Shown here piece after piece: positions 55,429 to 64,000 of a stretch of DNA of 64,000 bases. The DNA comes from Bacteroidales bacterium (GTDB taxonomy: Bacteria; Bacteroidota; Bacteroidia; Bacteroidales; F082). Under the pieces are notes generated by a model. It was not told the DNA's origin. It was given only the letters and a program-made list of their open reading frames with translations, and made no database searches. Location of the stretch: assembly GCA_015493525.1 (NCBI GenBank), contig WGCY01000039.1, positions 1 to 64,000 of the forward strand. The letters run 5' to 3'. Both the position numbers and the translations under genes were made by a program. Every line of letters starts with the position of its first letter. Position 1 is the stretch's first letter.

Positions 55429-56703
55429 TCATGAAGTTGCTTTTCCAATCTTACTGGCCCATCCGGCGAAATAAAAAATAACGAGATAACAAACAATTAA
55501 TATAGCATACGCATGTGTTGCTCCTACCGATTTAAGTCCGGAAAGATAACCGTAGAGTAGCGGGATAGTTGCACCACCGGCAATAGCCATAATTAAAAAA
55601 GCCGAGCCTAGTTTTGTATGTTTTCCCAAACCATCGATGGCAAGCGGCCAAATAGCAGGCCACATTACAGAGTTTGCAAAACCTAAGGATGCCACAAAAA
55701 GAACGGATGTATACCCATGCGTAAATACAGCAATCAACGTAAAAATTACACCCAATAAAGAAAAATATTTAAGTGCTTTTCGCTGGGAAATATACCTGGG
55801 AATGGTAATGATTGCAACCAGATAACCTATTATCATCCCAATCATGGTAAATGATGAGAAAAATTTTGCCACATCTATGTTGAAGCCGAGTGAAAGCCCA
55901 TAATTGATGAGTGTATCTACAGCCACCACTTCACAGCCCATATAAAAAAACAACGTAATCACGCCATACCAGAAATAAGGAAACTGTAAAATGCTTGTCC
56001 GTCTCGAATCTGATTCAGATGACTCCTTTTCCTTAGCCTCCACTTCGGGTAAGGTTGAAATCTTTAGTAATACAGCCATTACCATCAGGACAATTGCCAT
56101 AATTACATAAGGTAGAATAACTTTATGGGACAGCGCATTTAATGCTGCGTCTTTTACCGGTCCGGTAAGATCTGCAAGATCTTTGCTGACTTTCCCAATA
56201 CCGGTAAGAATAATAGCACCGAGTATCACGGGGCTTAAAATGCCGGCAAACTTATTGGCAATCCCCATAACACTAATCCTTTTGGCTGCGCTTTCAATAG
56301 GTCCTAAAATGGTTACATAGGGATTCGCAGCTGTTTGCAATACGGCTAAACCGGTTCCCTGGATAAATAATCCGGTTAAGAACCAGAAATAAGTCCGTGT
56401 TAAAGCCGCCGGAACAAAAACTAAGGCTCCCAGAGCCATAATAGCCAATCCTAACGACATACCCATTTTATAACCCGTTTTTTTCAACAATACTGAAGAA
56501 GGAAGTGCCATTACAAAATAAGAAATATAAAAAGCAAAAGTTACCAGATAGGCCTCAAATGAACTTAATTCACAAGCCGTTTTAAGATAAGGAATTAGCG
56601 TTGCGTTAAGCCAGGTAATAAAACCAAAAATAAAGAATAAAATACCTATGGTAATAATAGGGCCCGTTTGTTCCCTTTTCTTTTTTTTAGCTTGATTTTT
56701 CAT
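55429..56703 (-). CDS. Sugar:proton symporter of the FucP/GluP family
   Basis: A 424-residue inner-membrane MFS transporter with about 12 TM helices. ILFFIFGFITWLNATLIPYL at the N terminus and LAVLQTAANPYVTILGP near 125 are typical of the fucose/glucose–galactose permease (FHS) family, whose members carry monosaccharides with protons. In this locus galactose or fucose is the plausible cargo. Preceded upstream by a 19-base palindrome that could be an operator. Confidence 0.88.
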   Translation of the reverse strand: MKNQAKKKKREQTGPIITIGILFFIFGFITWLNATLIPYLKTACELSSFEAYLVTFAFYISYFVMALPSSVLLKKTGYKMGMSLGLAIMALGALVFVPAALTRTYFWFLTGLFIQGTGLAVLQTAANPYVTILGPIESAAKRISVMGIANKFAGILSPVILGAIILTGIGKVSKDLADLTGPVKDAALNALSHKVILPYVIMAIVLMVMAVLLKISTLPEVEAKEKESSESDSRRTSILQFPYFWYGVITLFFYMGCEVVAVDTLINYGLSLGFNIDVAKFFSSFTMIGMIIGYLVAIITIPRYISQRKALKYFSLLGVIFTLIAVFTHGYTSVLFVASLGFANSVMWPAIWPLAIDGLGKHTKLGSAFLIMAIAGGATIPLLYGYLSGLKSVGATHAYAILIVCYLVIFYFAGWASKIGKATS

Positions 56704-56739
56704 ATTTATAATGTATTAAATTCACGTTTCTATTTTAAT

Positions 56740-56758
56740 TTACTATTATGAATAGTAA
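56740..56758 (-). promoter_or_regulatory. Perfect palindrome upstream of the sugar symporter (possible operator)
   Basis: TTACTATT-ATG-AATAGTAA, an exact 8+8 inverted repeat with a three-base centre, lies 37 bases before the symporter ATG. It has no T-run, so it is not a terminator. A dimeric repressor site is possible; no regulator gene is in this locus. Confidence 0.4.
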
Positions 56759-56821
56759 TCAGTCATTTCTATTGTGCTTATTCTTTCTTTGCATAATCAA
56801 TACGAACCAAATAGTGGCTTG

Positions 56822-58969
56822 TTAATAAAAAACATTGGTTATTTTCCCATTTGGTTCTATCTTTATCGTCCTTATTTTATTATTCAAATGGATATCTATA
56901 ATATGAGAATGATCCATGTCCGTATTAATAAAAGACACCTGCTTGTTTGCAGGAAAATTAGCCCACGCTATTGCCTCACAGTTTTGTCCGGGATTATCCG
57001 CCCCTTTCTCTGTAATAAAAATATTGCCTCGATTCCTCTTAACAACAGAACGAAGAACCTCTGAAACGATTTCTTCTAAGGCTGTTTTTTTTGAACAGTC
57101 ACCCCCTATATATTCCCATGTTGCTAAAAGAAATACATGTCCTTTTCCAAGAGAGTGCTCAATGATAAGTGGTTTTTTCATCCCGGCATAGGCATTAATA
57201 ATAGTTGTAACAGAGGGGCTGGTTGTTTTAAAATCAGCGATATAATAGGCCGAAGATGGAAGGGTATTTAATTTTGTATTTTTTCTCATTATTTGAGAAA
57301 TTCGACTGCCTTTTCCTATGATTTTCACTCCACACAGCTCACTTAGGTCCCCTCCCTTGAGAAGCCCACTAACGTTATAAGAATCATTAACAACTTCTTT
57401 TCTGTCACCATCTCTGGGAATATTGAAATGAGGTACCGATATGAAAAGGGTTCCTCCATTTTTAACGTATTCAATTAAGTTATTATAAAGCGTATTTGTC
57501 ATACTGTTCCAGCCAAGGAATATCAAAGTCTTATATGAATTTAGCCGCTGCAGGGGTATGTTAGCAGGAACAACATCGAATTGTCCCTGAGGAAGTCCTG
57601 CAAGCCATCGATTTCTTTTGCCGTTTACAGTTCCCCGTTCTGTTAAAAAAATATCGTACATAAGCTCCCAGGAACGCTCTATAGCATCATAATGCCATTC
57701 TTTTCCAGCGTTCCACTGTGCCCACATAGGGGTATAGGGAGGCAAACTGGGATTTATAAACCAACCGACATACCCATCGAAATTACCACGAATAATCGCT
57801 GTCCTTACTTCGGGGGTTCCAAGCTTTCCCCTGTCTTTTTTGATGGTATTCCAGCACTCCCCCCAGGTTTTACGTATGGCAGTCGTAACCGGTGAATTAT
57901 ACATAGTCATTTTCCCCTTTCCCTTTTCGAACCTTGTAAAACGCTTTCCATTAGGTTCGCAGGTATTTACAGAAAAATTACCACTTTCCAGAAGTATGAT
58001 TTTAGCACCTGACATCCATTCAAAATTAATTCCGGCTTTCAACAATCGCAAGGGAGCATCTCCAGAATAAGGTGGTAAATCAAGCTCAAGTGTCTGCCAT
58101 TCCCAGGCATTCCATAGTCCCCACATCTCTTTGCCATATGCCTTGGCAGCTCCCCTAACATTAACTAAATACATCATTACATTTTTAAAATATGCTTCGG
58201 GAAGAACATAGTCAAACCCCGAAGCATAATTTATAGCTACCAGCCCGGAACCGGAAGTTGTTGCTGCCTTCGATAAACCTGGGTATTTATCGGATACTCT
58301 ATTGGCAATCATACTTTTTCCTGCTTTCAATATTTCGTGATAGGCCTTTTTCATGGACGTACAATTCATTTTTATTTTCGCTTTTTCAGCAGAGCTTTTA
58401 GCTTGGTAAAGAAACCCATCCCATTCACCAAAATCTTGGGCAACAAACTTCAGATTATGAACCTCAGACAATTCTTTAAGATTTGTGCCGTAATTCAGTA
58501 ACTCACTCATATAGACTGTTCCCATATAAATATTATTAGCCGCACAAAGCTTCCCTAAAGCCTCTGGATAATGATAAGGCTTATGCTTCACGTAACTTTC
58601 ATAAACCGGGTTGTTCTCCTTTTTGTGATGAGGCCCATCGCCCGGAGGCCAAAACCAAAGGGAATTACCCTGATTTTCACTAATTGTAGCCTTAATAAAA
58701 AATTCTTGATTATGGATTGGCCTCCCCCATGCAAAATAAGGCCAATTAGAAGCATAACCTCCTTTTGATTCAGGGTACACAGATGATCCGAAAATTATGC
58801 TCGTTGCATTAATGTCATTTATTTTATTCACCGGATGAGAAACAGCAGTAGACGAATCTTGTTGTTTTAATGGATTAGAAGGTTGTTTTCCACAAATAAT
58901 ATTTCTAACCCCTAAGATTAAGATAGAAGATATACCAATCAAAAGACTAATCTTTAGAAATATTCTCAT
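56822..58969 (-). CDS. Uncharacterised membrane-anchored hydrolase-like protein
   Basis: A 715-residue protein I do not recognise by family. N-terminal hydrophobic anchor (FLKISLLIGISSILILGV). The middle has aromatic-rich stretches typical of TIM-barrel glycosidases (FWPPGDGPHH, FGEWDGFLY, GLWNAWEWQTLELDLPPYSG, IILLESGNF). From ~500 a segment resembles the GATase-1-like domain of GH42/beta-galactosidase trimerisation domains (LIFLGWNSMTNTLYNNLIEY, GGTLFISVPHF, then GKGHVFLLATWEYIGG). Position between two GH-D enzymes and transporters supports sugar hydrolysis. Candidate catalytic Glu residues cannot be fixed without alignment. Confidence 0.6.
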   Translation of the reverse strand: MRIFLKISLLIGISSILILGVRNIICGKQPSNPLKQQDSSTAVSHPVNKINDINATSIIFGSSVYPESKGGYASNWPYFAWGRPIHNQEFFIKATISENQGNSLWFWPPGDGPHHKKENNPVYESYVKHKPYHYPEALGKLCAANNIYMGTVYMSELLNYGTNLKELSEVHNLKFVAQDFGEWDGFLYQAKSSAEKAKIKMNCTSMKKAYHEILKAGKSMIANRVSDKYPGLSKAATTSGSGLVAINYASGFDYVLPEAYFKNVMMYLVNVRGAAKAYGKEMWGLWNAWEWQTLELDLPPYSGDAPLRLLKAGINFEWMSGAKIILLESGNFSVNTCEPNGKRFTRFEKGKGKMTMYNSPVTTAIRKTWGECWNTIKKDRGKLGTPEVRTAIIRGNFDGYVGWFINPSLPPYTPMWAQWNAGKEWHYDAIERSWELMYDIFLTERGTVNGKRNRWLAGLPQGQFDVVPANIPLQRLNSYKTLIFLGWNSMTNTLYNNLIEYVKNGGTLFISVPHFNIPRDGDRKEVVNDSYNVSGLLKGGDLSELCGVKIIGKGSRISQIMRKNTKLNTLPSSAYYIADFKTTSPSVTTIINAYAGMKKPLIIEHSLGKGHVFLLATWEYIGGDCSKKTALEEIVSEVLRSVVKRNRGNIFITEKGADNPGQNCEAIAWANFPANKQVSFINTDMDHSHIIDIHLNNKIRTIKIEPNGKITNVFY

Positions 58970-59009
58970 CTGTTCATAGTTTTATACTTACTTTTTTTAA
59001 TATTTTTTG

Positions 59010-59058
59010 TATAAAAACCAAGGGGACTATTAAAAATAGGTTACTCTTCAATAGCCCC
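59010..59058 (-). terminator. Putative terminator after the NodB-fold gene
   Basis: On the minus strand, GGGGCTATT … AATAGTCCCC (one bulge), then TTGGTTTTTAT. It lies 69 bases after the NodB-like stop and would reduce read-through to the next genes. Confidence 0.5.
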
Positions 59059-59126
59059 ATGGTTCCAGTTTGCTTATGAAAAAACTGTCTTGTTATAATT
59101 TTCCGTTCTTATTTAATACGTAAATC

Positions 59127-60605
59127 TCAGAAAGAAATATTAATCTTGGTTGTTTCCCCTTGTATATCATGGGCATTCAGTGTTAACGACAATGTTTTTG
59201 TCGTACTATCATAATTCGTGGCAATTAATGCAACGGACGGGTTTGATATCTCTATTTTGCCTGGCGAAGTAATTCCTGCTATTTTCACAACTTGTTGGCC
59301 GTAAATTCTTAAATTAATTGATGCTTTATCCTTTTCATATATAAAATCATATACATTGTAAGTTCCGTCATTATATACGTAATATGGCATAATTTTGGAA
59401 CCAATTGAATATTTTAGCGTATAGTTCTTTTGCTCTAGCACGGGCAAATAAAGGAAACCAAACCCCTGATCCTCAAAATAAGAAGCAATTTCTCTATTAT
59501 TTATGCTTGCCGCAGAAATATGCTGCCCTTCTGCTAAAGCTACTTTTAGTACCATTCCGGTTAAAAATCCTTTCTGATAAGCTACATCAGGCATTTTTGT
59601 GTTGTCGATTTCAACGATGTCATCGTTTTTCTCTTTTATTAAGGTGTATTTTTTATATAGCCACTGGGAATAGAATTGTGCCGTATTTTTTGCAAGATAC
59701 CTGTTTCTTTGTTGCTGGATCATTGTTAAAAAATCTATCCATTTCTGGTTGGTTTCTTCTTGACGGGAATCATCAGGGGCAAGCCAGTTTGTCCAATGCG
59801 ATTCGACAATATCTGATTCCAGTTTATCGACAGGTACTGTTGGTAAACACGAGTAATCATTCCACATGGTGCCATAAATATTTCTGTTTATAGCCAATAC
59901 TCCGTGATCAAAACCGCCTCCATTGGGCTCTTTTGGTGGGTTTAATTCAGGAACCTCGTCAAACATTGTATTGGCATATTTTACACCTGCCGTACCAAGA
60001 ACGGAGCCTGTGCTATATTCTCCGTCAGGATTCCAGTAATAACCATAAGCACAGGCCACAAAGCTTTCGGGGAAAGAATGGCCTTCTTCTTTTGAGAGCC
60101 CGTATTGTGCCATTATTTCCTTAAAACATTTCACCCGGTCTTGCATAATCTTTTCAGGCCAGGGATGATCATCTTCCAAATTATACCATTCAGCTCTTTT
60201 TCGTTTATTCGGTTCAGGCCAATATTCATGTAAAATACCGTGTAGCCCAAATTCGAGATTGGCTGCATTTTGTTTTACATAATCCATGATTTCAATCTGT
60301 TCATTACAGATATTTCGCGAATTATCCCAGTTTTTCCCATGGGGATTAGTAGTGGGATATTTTCCCAGGATATTTAACCGGTCCATTTCCCCCAAAACAA
60401 ACAATCCCATTAATCTGATTTTCATCGTGTTGGCAACCTTTACAACGCATTTATAGTTGTCAACATCCATTTTCCTGTCAATTCCGATACGGAACGGGCC
60501 CTGATGGTCTCCATAACCATCGTCATTACCATTCATCCATCCAAAATCATCAATGGCAAAGGCAAAAGGTCTGGGAAAAATTACTCCTTCTTTTTTAGTA
60601 TTCAT
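59127..60605 (-). CDS. NodB-fold (polysaccharide-deacetylase-like) protein of unknown target
   Basis: A 492-residue protein with no signal peptide. The first ~280 residues suggest a NodB barrel: FAFAIDDFGW (Asp19/Asp20) fits motif 1 and FGLHGILHEYW (His122, His126) fits the H-x3-H motif 2, so a D-H-H metal site is possible. ESFVACAYGYYW near 185 would be motif 3. After ~340 a beta-rich domain follows. Its 3-base spacing to the upstream alpha-galactosidase-like gene shows an operon. Deacetylase activity is inferred from motifs only; a cytoplasmic place is odd for a family usually acting outside. Confidence 0.6.
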   Translation of the reverse strand: MNTKKEGVIFPRPFAFAIDDFGWMNGNDDGYGDHQGPFRIGIDRKMDVDNYKCVVKVANTMKIRLMGLFVLGEMDRLNILGKYPTTNPHGKNWDNSRNICNEQIEIMDYVKQNAANLEFGLHGILHEYWPEPNKRKRAEWYNLEDDHPWPEKIMQDRVKCFKEIMAQYGLSKEEGHSFPESFVACAYGYYWNPDGEYSTGSVLGTAGVKYANTMFDEVPELNPPKEPNGGGFDHGVLAINRNIYGTMWNDYSCLPTVPVDKLESDIVESHWTNWLAPDDSRQEETNQKWIDFLTMIQQQRNRYLAKNTAQFYSQWLYKKYTLIKEKNDDIVEIDNTKMPDVAYQKGFLTGMVLKVALAEGQHISAASINNREIASYFEDQGFGFLYLPVLEQKNYTLKYSIGSKIMPYYVYNDGTYNVYDFIYEKDKASINLRIYGQQVVKIAGITSPGKIEISNPSVALIATNYDSTTKTLSLTLNAHDIQGETTKINISF

Positions 60606-60608
60606 TTT

Positions 60609-62687
60609 TTACTCTTTATTTGGATAAACTTCAATTAATAAATATTTACGAAAAGATACGTTAATAAAGGGTTGTCCTCCTTTTATCGTACCGATATTTT
60701 TGCTATTTACGTAATCATAAACCGTATAAACTTTCTTTTGGTCGAGGCCGCGCAAATCAATTTTACCTTCCCAATTTTTTGCATAAAATGAATAAAACAG
60801 CGTATCGCCTTTCTGAAGTACATGGGTTTCGGGCTTATTCCATCCGATATCATATAAAGTGCCAAGGTAGTTGGCTTTGGATAGCATTTTCTGCTTGTAG
60901 ATACTTATCCATTTCTTCCATAATTTGGCTTTTTCAGGTGTAAGCAAAAAATCTCCATCGGTTACGGCAGGATTATTTTTCGGCCACGTAAATTTACTTC
61001 CGGGAACACCGCCAATACCAATGGTGGAAGCAAAGTCATTACCACCATCGCTCAATTCCACATGATCACCATAATAAGCAGTTTTATTTAACAAAGCTTT
61101 GTAAACCTTACCTTTAAGCCTGATTTGCCAACTGCTTGTCGGATCGGAAGCAACCGCCTGGTTCATAGTTTGCATATTATAAAACGACATACAGGTCCCG
61201 CAGGGACAGTGCTCTATTACGGCATTTGGTTTTTTGTTACGAACAGTTTTGTATATCATTTTAAAAAAGTCAGGTAGTTTTTCACAGGCCTCTTCCGGGT
61301 TTTTCAAATGATGTGCAGGGTTATAATCAGGAGGAACAGCATTTTGAAACTGTCCATCAAGCTTCAACCCATCAAATCCCCATTTATTGATAAACAGGTT
61401 TAAATCTTTTTTTGTTTTTGCAATTGTTTTGCTGTAAGTAGGCCCCATATAGTAACTGTCCCACCAGGTAATATATCGGGGTGACCAATCTTTGTTGTAC
61501 AAAATAATATCGGGTTCTTTTTTGAAAAGTTTTGAGCAAGGTGAAACAGCTAGAGGAGTGTACCAAAGTTTGGCTTTTAAGCCATAGCTATGTATCTTAT
61601 TTACAAGGGATTTCATTTGTTTATCACCTCCAGGGAATTTCTTCCGGTTTACATGCCAATCCCCTTCTGCCTGCTGATAACCATCGTCTATAACCACCCA
61701 CTTGAAACCTAATTTCTTTACCATAGGCAGTGTCCCGATAATTTCGGAAGGTGTAACATTTCGTTCGTACCCCCAGGCACACCAAACGGGTTCAAAAGCC
61801 CCATCTTCCGGTTTTGGAAAGGTAATCCCCCTTCTCTGCATAAATTCCGAAAACTTTCTTAAAGAAATAAAGCAATCGCCTGTATGAACTGACACAAAAG
61901 TTTTGGGAAGTTTCAAGGTGTCTCCGTTAGCGAACGGATGGGTCTCCTTATATTTTTTTTGAATGGAAATATCCACACCGGACACTTCATCATCTGATTC
62001 AACAGGTAGGGTAACCCGTAGCGGAACCATATTGATATGCCCTATGGCAATCCCCACATCGCGGCGCCAGATATCTGTTACCGGAATGCCGCCGCCATAA
62101 TCAGAACTTGTCATTCCGAGATAATTTTCCCTGTAAAAACCGTTACTTACCGGCCTGATCCAGTCGGAACGCTCATCTGTTGTGCCGCCCTGAAACGACC
62201 ATGCCAGCGTATCACCCTGTGAATAAGAAATGTCGTAATGGTTACTAACCCATTTTTTCAGGTTTAAATATTCCCCATTGTTGATAAACTCCGTATTAAA
62301 TATGGCCATATTGGGAAAATTATTATAAACAGTAATGGATAGTCGCTTTTCGACTTTAACCCTTCCTTTATTACATTCCCCGATAATGATATATCTTTCC
62401 CCTTTTCCTATGCTGTCGCTGATTTCAAAAGCGGTATCCTTTTCACGATGAAAATCTTTAAGCTTCCAATGACGGGTTTCGATATATTCAGAATAGCTAT
62501 AATCTTTGGTTAACGGTTCTGTTTGTTGCACATCGGTAATGTGGGTACGCATTAATGCATCTAATTCAATCGAAAGGTCCTTGCCGCTTATTTTTAGACT
62601 TTGTATTTTATCAGTATGTCCGAAACTACAGGATTGAAGTTCCCAAAACAAGGGCATCAATAACAGAATAAATAATTTCGATTTCAT
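60609..62687 (-). CDS. Lipoprotein alpha-galactosidase-like enzyme (clan GH-D)
   Basis: A 692-residue exported enzyme (start MKSKLFILLLMP; lipobox LQSC near residue 20, so an outer-membrane lipoprotein). Beta-rich N-terminal domain to ~300, then a TIM barrel: WCAWGYERN near 307, WVVIDDGYQQAEGDWHVN near 337, KAKLWYTPLAVSP near 375, the likely nucleophile in FDGLKLDGQF near 443 and AVASDPTSSWQ near 510 carrying the acid/base Asp. A small C-terminal beta domain follows. Clan GH-D places it with GH36/GH27 alpha-galactosidases; the precise substrate is unknown. Confidence 0.75.
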   Translation of the reverse strand: MKSKLFILLLMPLFWELQSCSFGHTDKIQSLKISGKDLSIELDALMRTHITDVQQTEPLTKDYSYSEYIETRHWKLKDFHREKDTAFEISDSIGKGERYIIIGECNKGRVKVEKRLSITVYNNFPNMAIFNTEFINNGEYLNLKKWVSNHYDISYSQGDTLAWSFQGGTTDERSDWIRPVSNGFYRENYLGMTSSDYGGGIPVTDIWRRDVGIAIGHINMVPLRVTLPVESDDEVSGVDISIQKKYKETHPFANGDTLKLPKTFVSVHTGDCFISLRKFSEFMQRRGITFPKPEDGAFEPVWCAWGYERNVTPSEIIGTLPMVKKLGFKWVVIDDGYQQAEGDWHVNRKKFPGGDKQMKSLVNKIHSYGLKAKLWYTPLAVSPCSKLFKKEPDIILYNKDWSPRYITWWDSYYMGPTYSKTIAKTKKDLNLFINKWGFDGLKLDGQFQNAVPPDYNPAHHLKNPEEACEKLPDFFKMIYKTVRNKKPNAVIEHCPCGTCMSFYNMQTMNQAVASDPTSSWQIRLKGKVYKALLNKTAYYGDHVELSDGGNDFASTIGIGGVPGSKFTWPKNNPAVTDGDFLLTPEKAKLWKKWISIYKQKMLSKANYLGTLYDIGWNKPETHVLQKGDTLFYSFYAKNWEGKIDLRGLDQKKVYTVYDYVNSKNIGTIKGGQPFINVSFRKYLLIEVYPNKE

Positions 62688-62746
62688 TATATTATGCACT
62701 TTAATTAATTTTGATTCCAGGATTGAACTATTTATAAATTATGGGG

Positions 62747-63622
62747 TTAACTATCTTCAAAAGCCAACACGAACATAGAAGTAACTGATAATACCATACC
62801 AACTAAAATAATATTATCAGGCATAGTTTTGTAAAGAATCAATGAAATAATGACAGTAATTACTGGGGCAACAGCATTGGTAAGCGGACTAACAATAATA
62901 GCTTTCCCGTATCGAAACGCATAGACCAGGGTAAGTGCACCGGCAGCATTTAGAATTTGTATCATGGCGGTATAACCTATTAATCTCCAATTCCACGTCA
63001 ACTTTGCTAATGTGGCATTGTTTGTCATGTAAAATGCAACGGGAGCAAGGAGTAGGCCTGTTATTGTCATATAAAAAAAGATACTTTCCGCACGCATCCG
63101 GTTATTGGCCATTTTCATAAAAAATGCTTGCAGGCCCCAGGCAAGAAAAACCAGCAAGGCAAAAGCCAACCATAAAAGGCCATGAGTAATATTATTGTCC
63201 GGGGCCTGGTATGATAGAAAAGGGATGGCTATCAACGCTAATATTATGCCAACCCACCCCCTGGAGGAAGCTTTTTCCTTAAGAAAGAACAGCGATAACA
63301 GTATTGTTATTACGGGTGAGAGCGAAATAATAGGGAAAATTAGATAGGCTGGCCCGTTGGCAATGGCACCCGTAAATAGTATTAATTGCCCACCAGCTCC
63401 AAGAAAACCTATAATTGTTCCGTACAATATTGATTTTTTATCCGTTTCGGGTTTCCAGCTTATTGATTTTAGGGCAAACAAAGCAGGGATAACCATTGTT
63501 ATTGCCCAGATTACATAGATAATTGTTCCCGGATATTGGGATGTTTCCGTATAAGCCCCCCATACTCCCCAAAACAGAGTAGTAATCAATGCATAAAGCA
63601 ACCACGGTTTTTTATTTGCCAT
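62747..63622 (-). CDS. EamA/DMT-family transporter
   Basis: A 291-residue inner-membrane protein with ten hydrophobic segments in two homologous halves (FWGVWGAYTETSQYPG; then FPIISLSPVITILLSLFFLKEKAS and SPLTNAVAPVITVIISLILYK), the EamA duplication. Some members of this superfamily carry sugars or small metabolites. Here it opens the glycosidase locus, 9 bases after a T9SS-protein gene, so import or export of the locus sugar is a reasonable guess. Confidence 0.82.
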   Translation of the reverse strand: MANKKPWLLYALITTLFWGVWGAYTETSQYPGTIIYVIWAITMVIPALFALKSISWKPETDKKSILYGTIIGFLGAGGQLILFTGAIANGPAYLIFPIISLSPVITILLSLFFLKEKASSRGWVGIILALIAIPFLSYQAPDNNITHGLLWLAFALLVFLAWGLQAFFMKMANNRMRAESIFFYMTITGLLLAPVAFYMTNNATLAKLTWNWRLIGYTAMIQILNAAGALTLVYAFRYGKAIIVSPLTNAVAPVITVIISLILYKTMPDNIILVGMVLSVTSMFVLAFEDS

Positions 63623-63631
63623 AATTTATAT

Positions 63632-64000
63632 TTAAAAAATTATGAGTTTCTTAAACAATAAGGTCTTTTTTCCTGAAATTTTTAAAAGGTAATATCCCGC
63701 CTTTATATTGGTTACATTCAATGGAATCGTTGTCTTTCCGGTTATTTGCCTGGGATTAAGGGACATAATTTTCCGTCCGTTTAAAGAATAAAGAGAGACT
63801 TGGACAATATCCGGTTTTTCCAATGAAATTTCAATCTGGCCGTACTGCTTTACAGGGTTAGGAATTATGGTAACCGAAGCATTGTGATTTATTATGCTAT
63901 TTATTCCGAGCGGACGTCCAGGCCGCATTCCCTTAACCCTGGTATAAGGTGAGCGTAAAAAATTCTTATAAGAAAACACCCTGTAATAATAATTAGTTGT
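63632..64000 (-). CDS. C-terminal part of a type IX-secreted protein (incomplete)
   Basis: The frame is open to the right window edge, so only the last ~122 residues are seen. They begin NYYYRVFSYKNFLRSPYTRV, the end of a fibronectin type III domain, then a T9SS sorting domain: VTIIPNPVKQYGQIEISLEK, LYSLNGRKIMSL and YYLLKISGKKTLLFKKLIIF-type end. The protein is therefore exported and attached to or released from the cell surface. The catalytic or binding part lies outside the window. First visible gene of the minus-strand locus. Confidence 0.85.
   Translation of the reverse strand, partial: TTNYYYRVFSYKNFLRSPYTRVKGMRPGRPLGINSIINHNASVTIIPNPVKQYGQIEISLEKPDIVQVSLYSLNGRKIMSLNPRQITGKTTIPLNVTNIKAGYYLLKISGKKTLLFKKLIIF

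Overview
The window reads as chromosomal DNA of a free-living Bacteroidota, most like the Bacteroidales/Marinilabiliales side of the phylum. The evidence is Bacteroidota-type -7 boxes (TAnnTTTG) before many genes, two proteins ending in a type IX secretion sorting domain, the order rpmG – DUF4295 – ftsY, a eukaryote-type (GT3) glycogen synthase fused to a phosphorylase, and many A-rich rather than Shine-Dalgarno leaders. Genus and species cannot be read from the sequence. No rRNA, tRNA or CRISPR array was seen.

Layout. 1–3.5 kb: the 3' end of an IS30-type transposase, then hutI and ftcD (last steps of histidine breakdown). 3.5–7.6 kb: a MarC-like membrane protein, a GC-rich strongly folded element that looks like a structured RNA, rpmG, a DUF4295 gene, ftsY and rimO, followed by an 8-bp tandem repeat. 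7.9–17.3 kb: a glycogen island (debranching enzyme, GT4 glycosyltransferase, GH57 enzyme, GT3–GT35 fusion). 17.4–24.5 kb: three coupled histidine kinase genes. 24.5–37.4 kb: housekeeping genes (fabG, an ABC exporter, slyD, an RsmI-like methyltransferase, a broken PLP enzyme, a phosphatase-like protein without its nucleophile, dnaA, a YigZ-type protein, dgkA, an N-acetylglucosamine kinase-like gene, uvrA, a lytic transglycosylase). 37.4–43.1 kb: an accessory, AT-rich stretch with rfbC, a J-domain/TPR/CysQ-like operon and several gene ruins around an intact class I aldolase. 43.1–51.3 kb: a secreted metallophosphoesterase and gltBD. 51.6–64 kb: a minus-strand carbohydrate locus with a beta-helix protein, two clan GH-D (alpha-galactosidase-like) enzymes, a FucP/GluP-type sugar symporter, a NodB-fold protein, an unrecognised hydrolase-like protein and an EamA transporter.

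How genes work together. HutI makes N-formimino-glutamate, which FtcD uses. The glycogen genes cover synthesis, debranching and phosphorolysis in one place. GltB and GltD form glutamate synthase. In the last 12 kb, secreted glycosidases release sugars that the symporter and EamA transporter may import. No SusC/SusD pair lies inside the window.

Most unusual points: a three-gene signalling module in which two membrane TPR kinases lack a working receiver while a third, soluble protein carries one; two apparent pseudoenzymes (a low-molecular-weight phosphatase with Asp for the catalytic Cys, and a CysQ-like protein without its metal-binding acids, in an operon with TPR and J-domain proteins); a long-stem RNA element before rpmG; and three clusters of REP-like palindromes.
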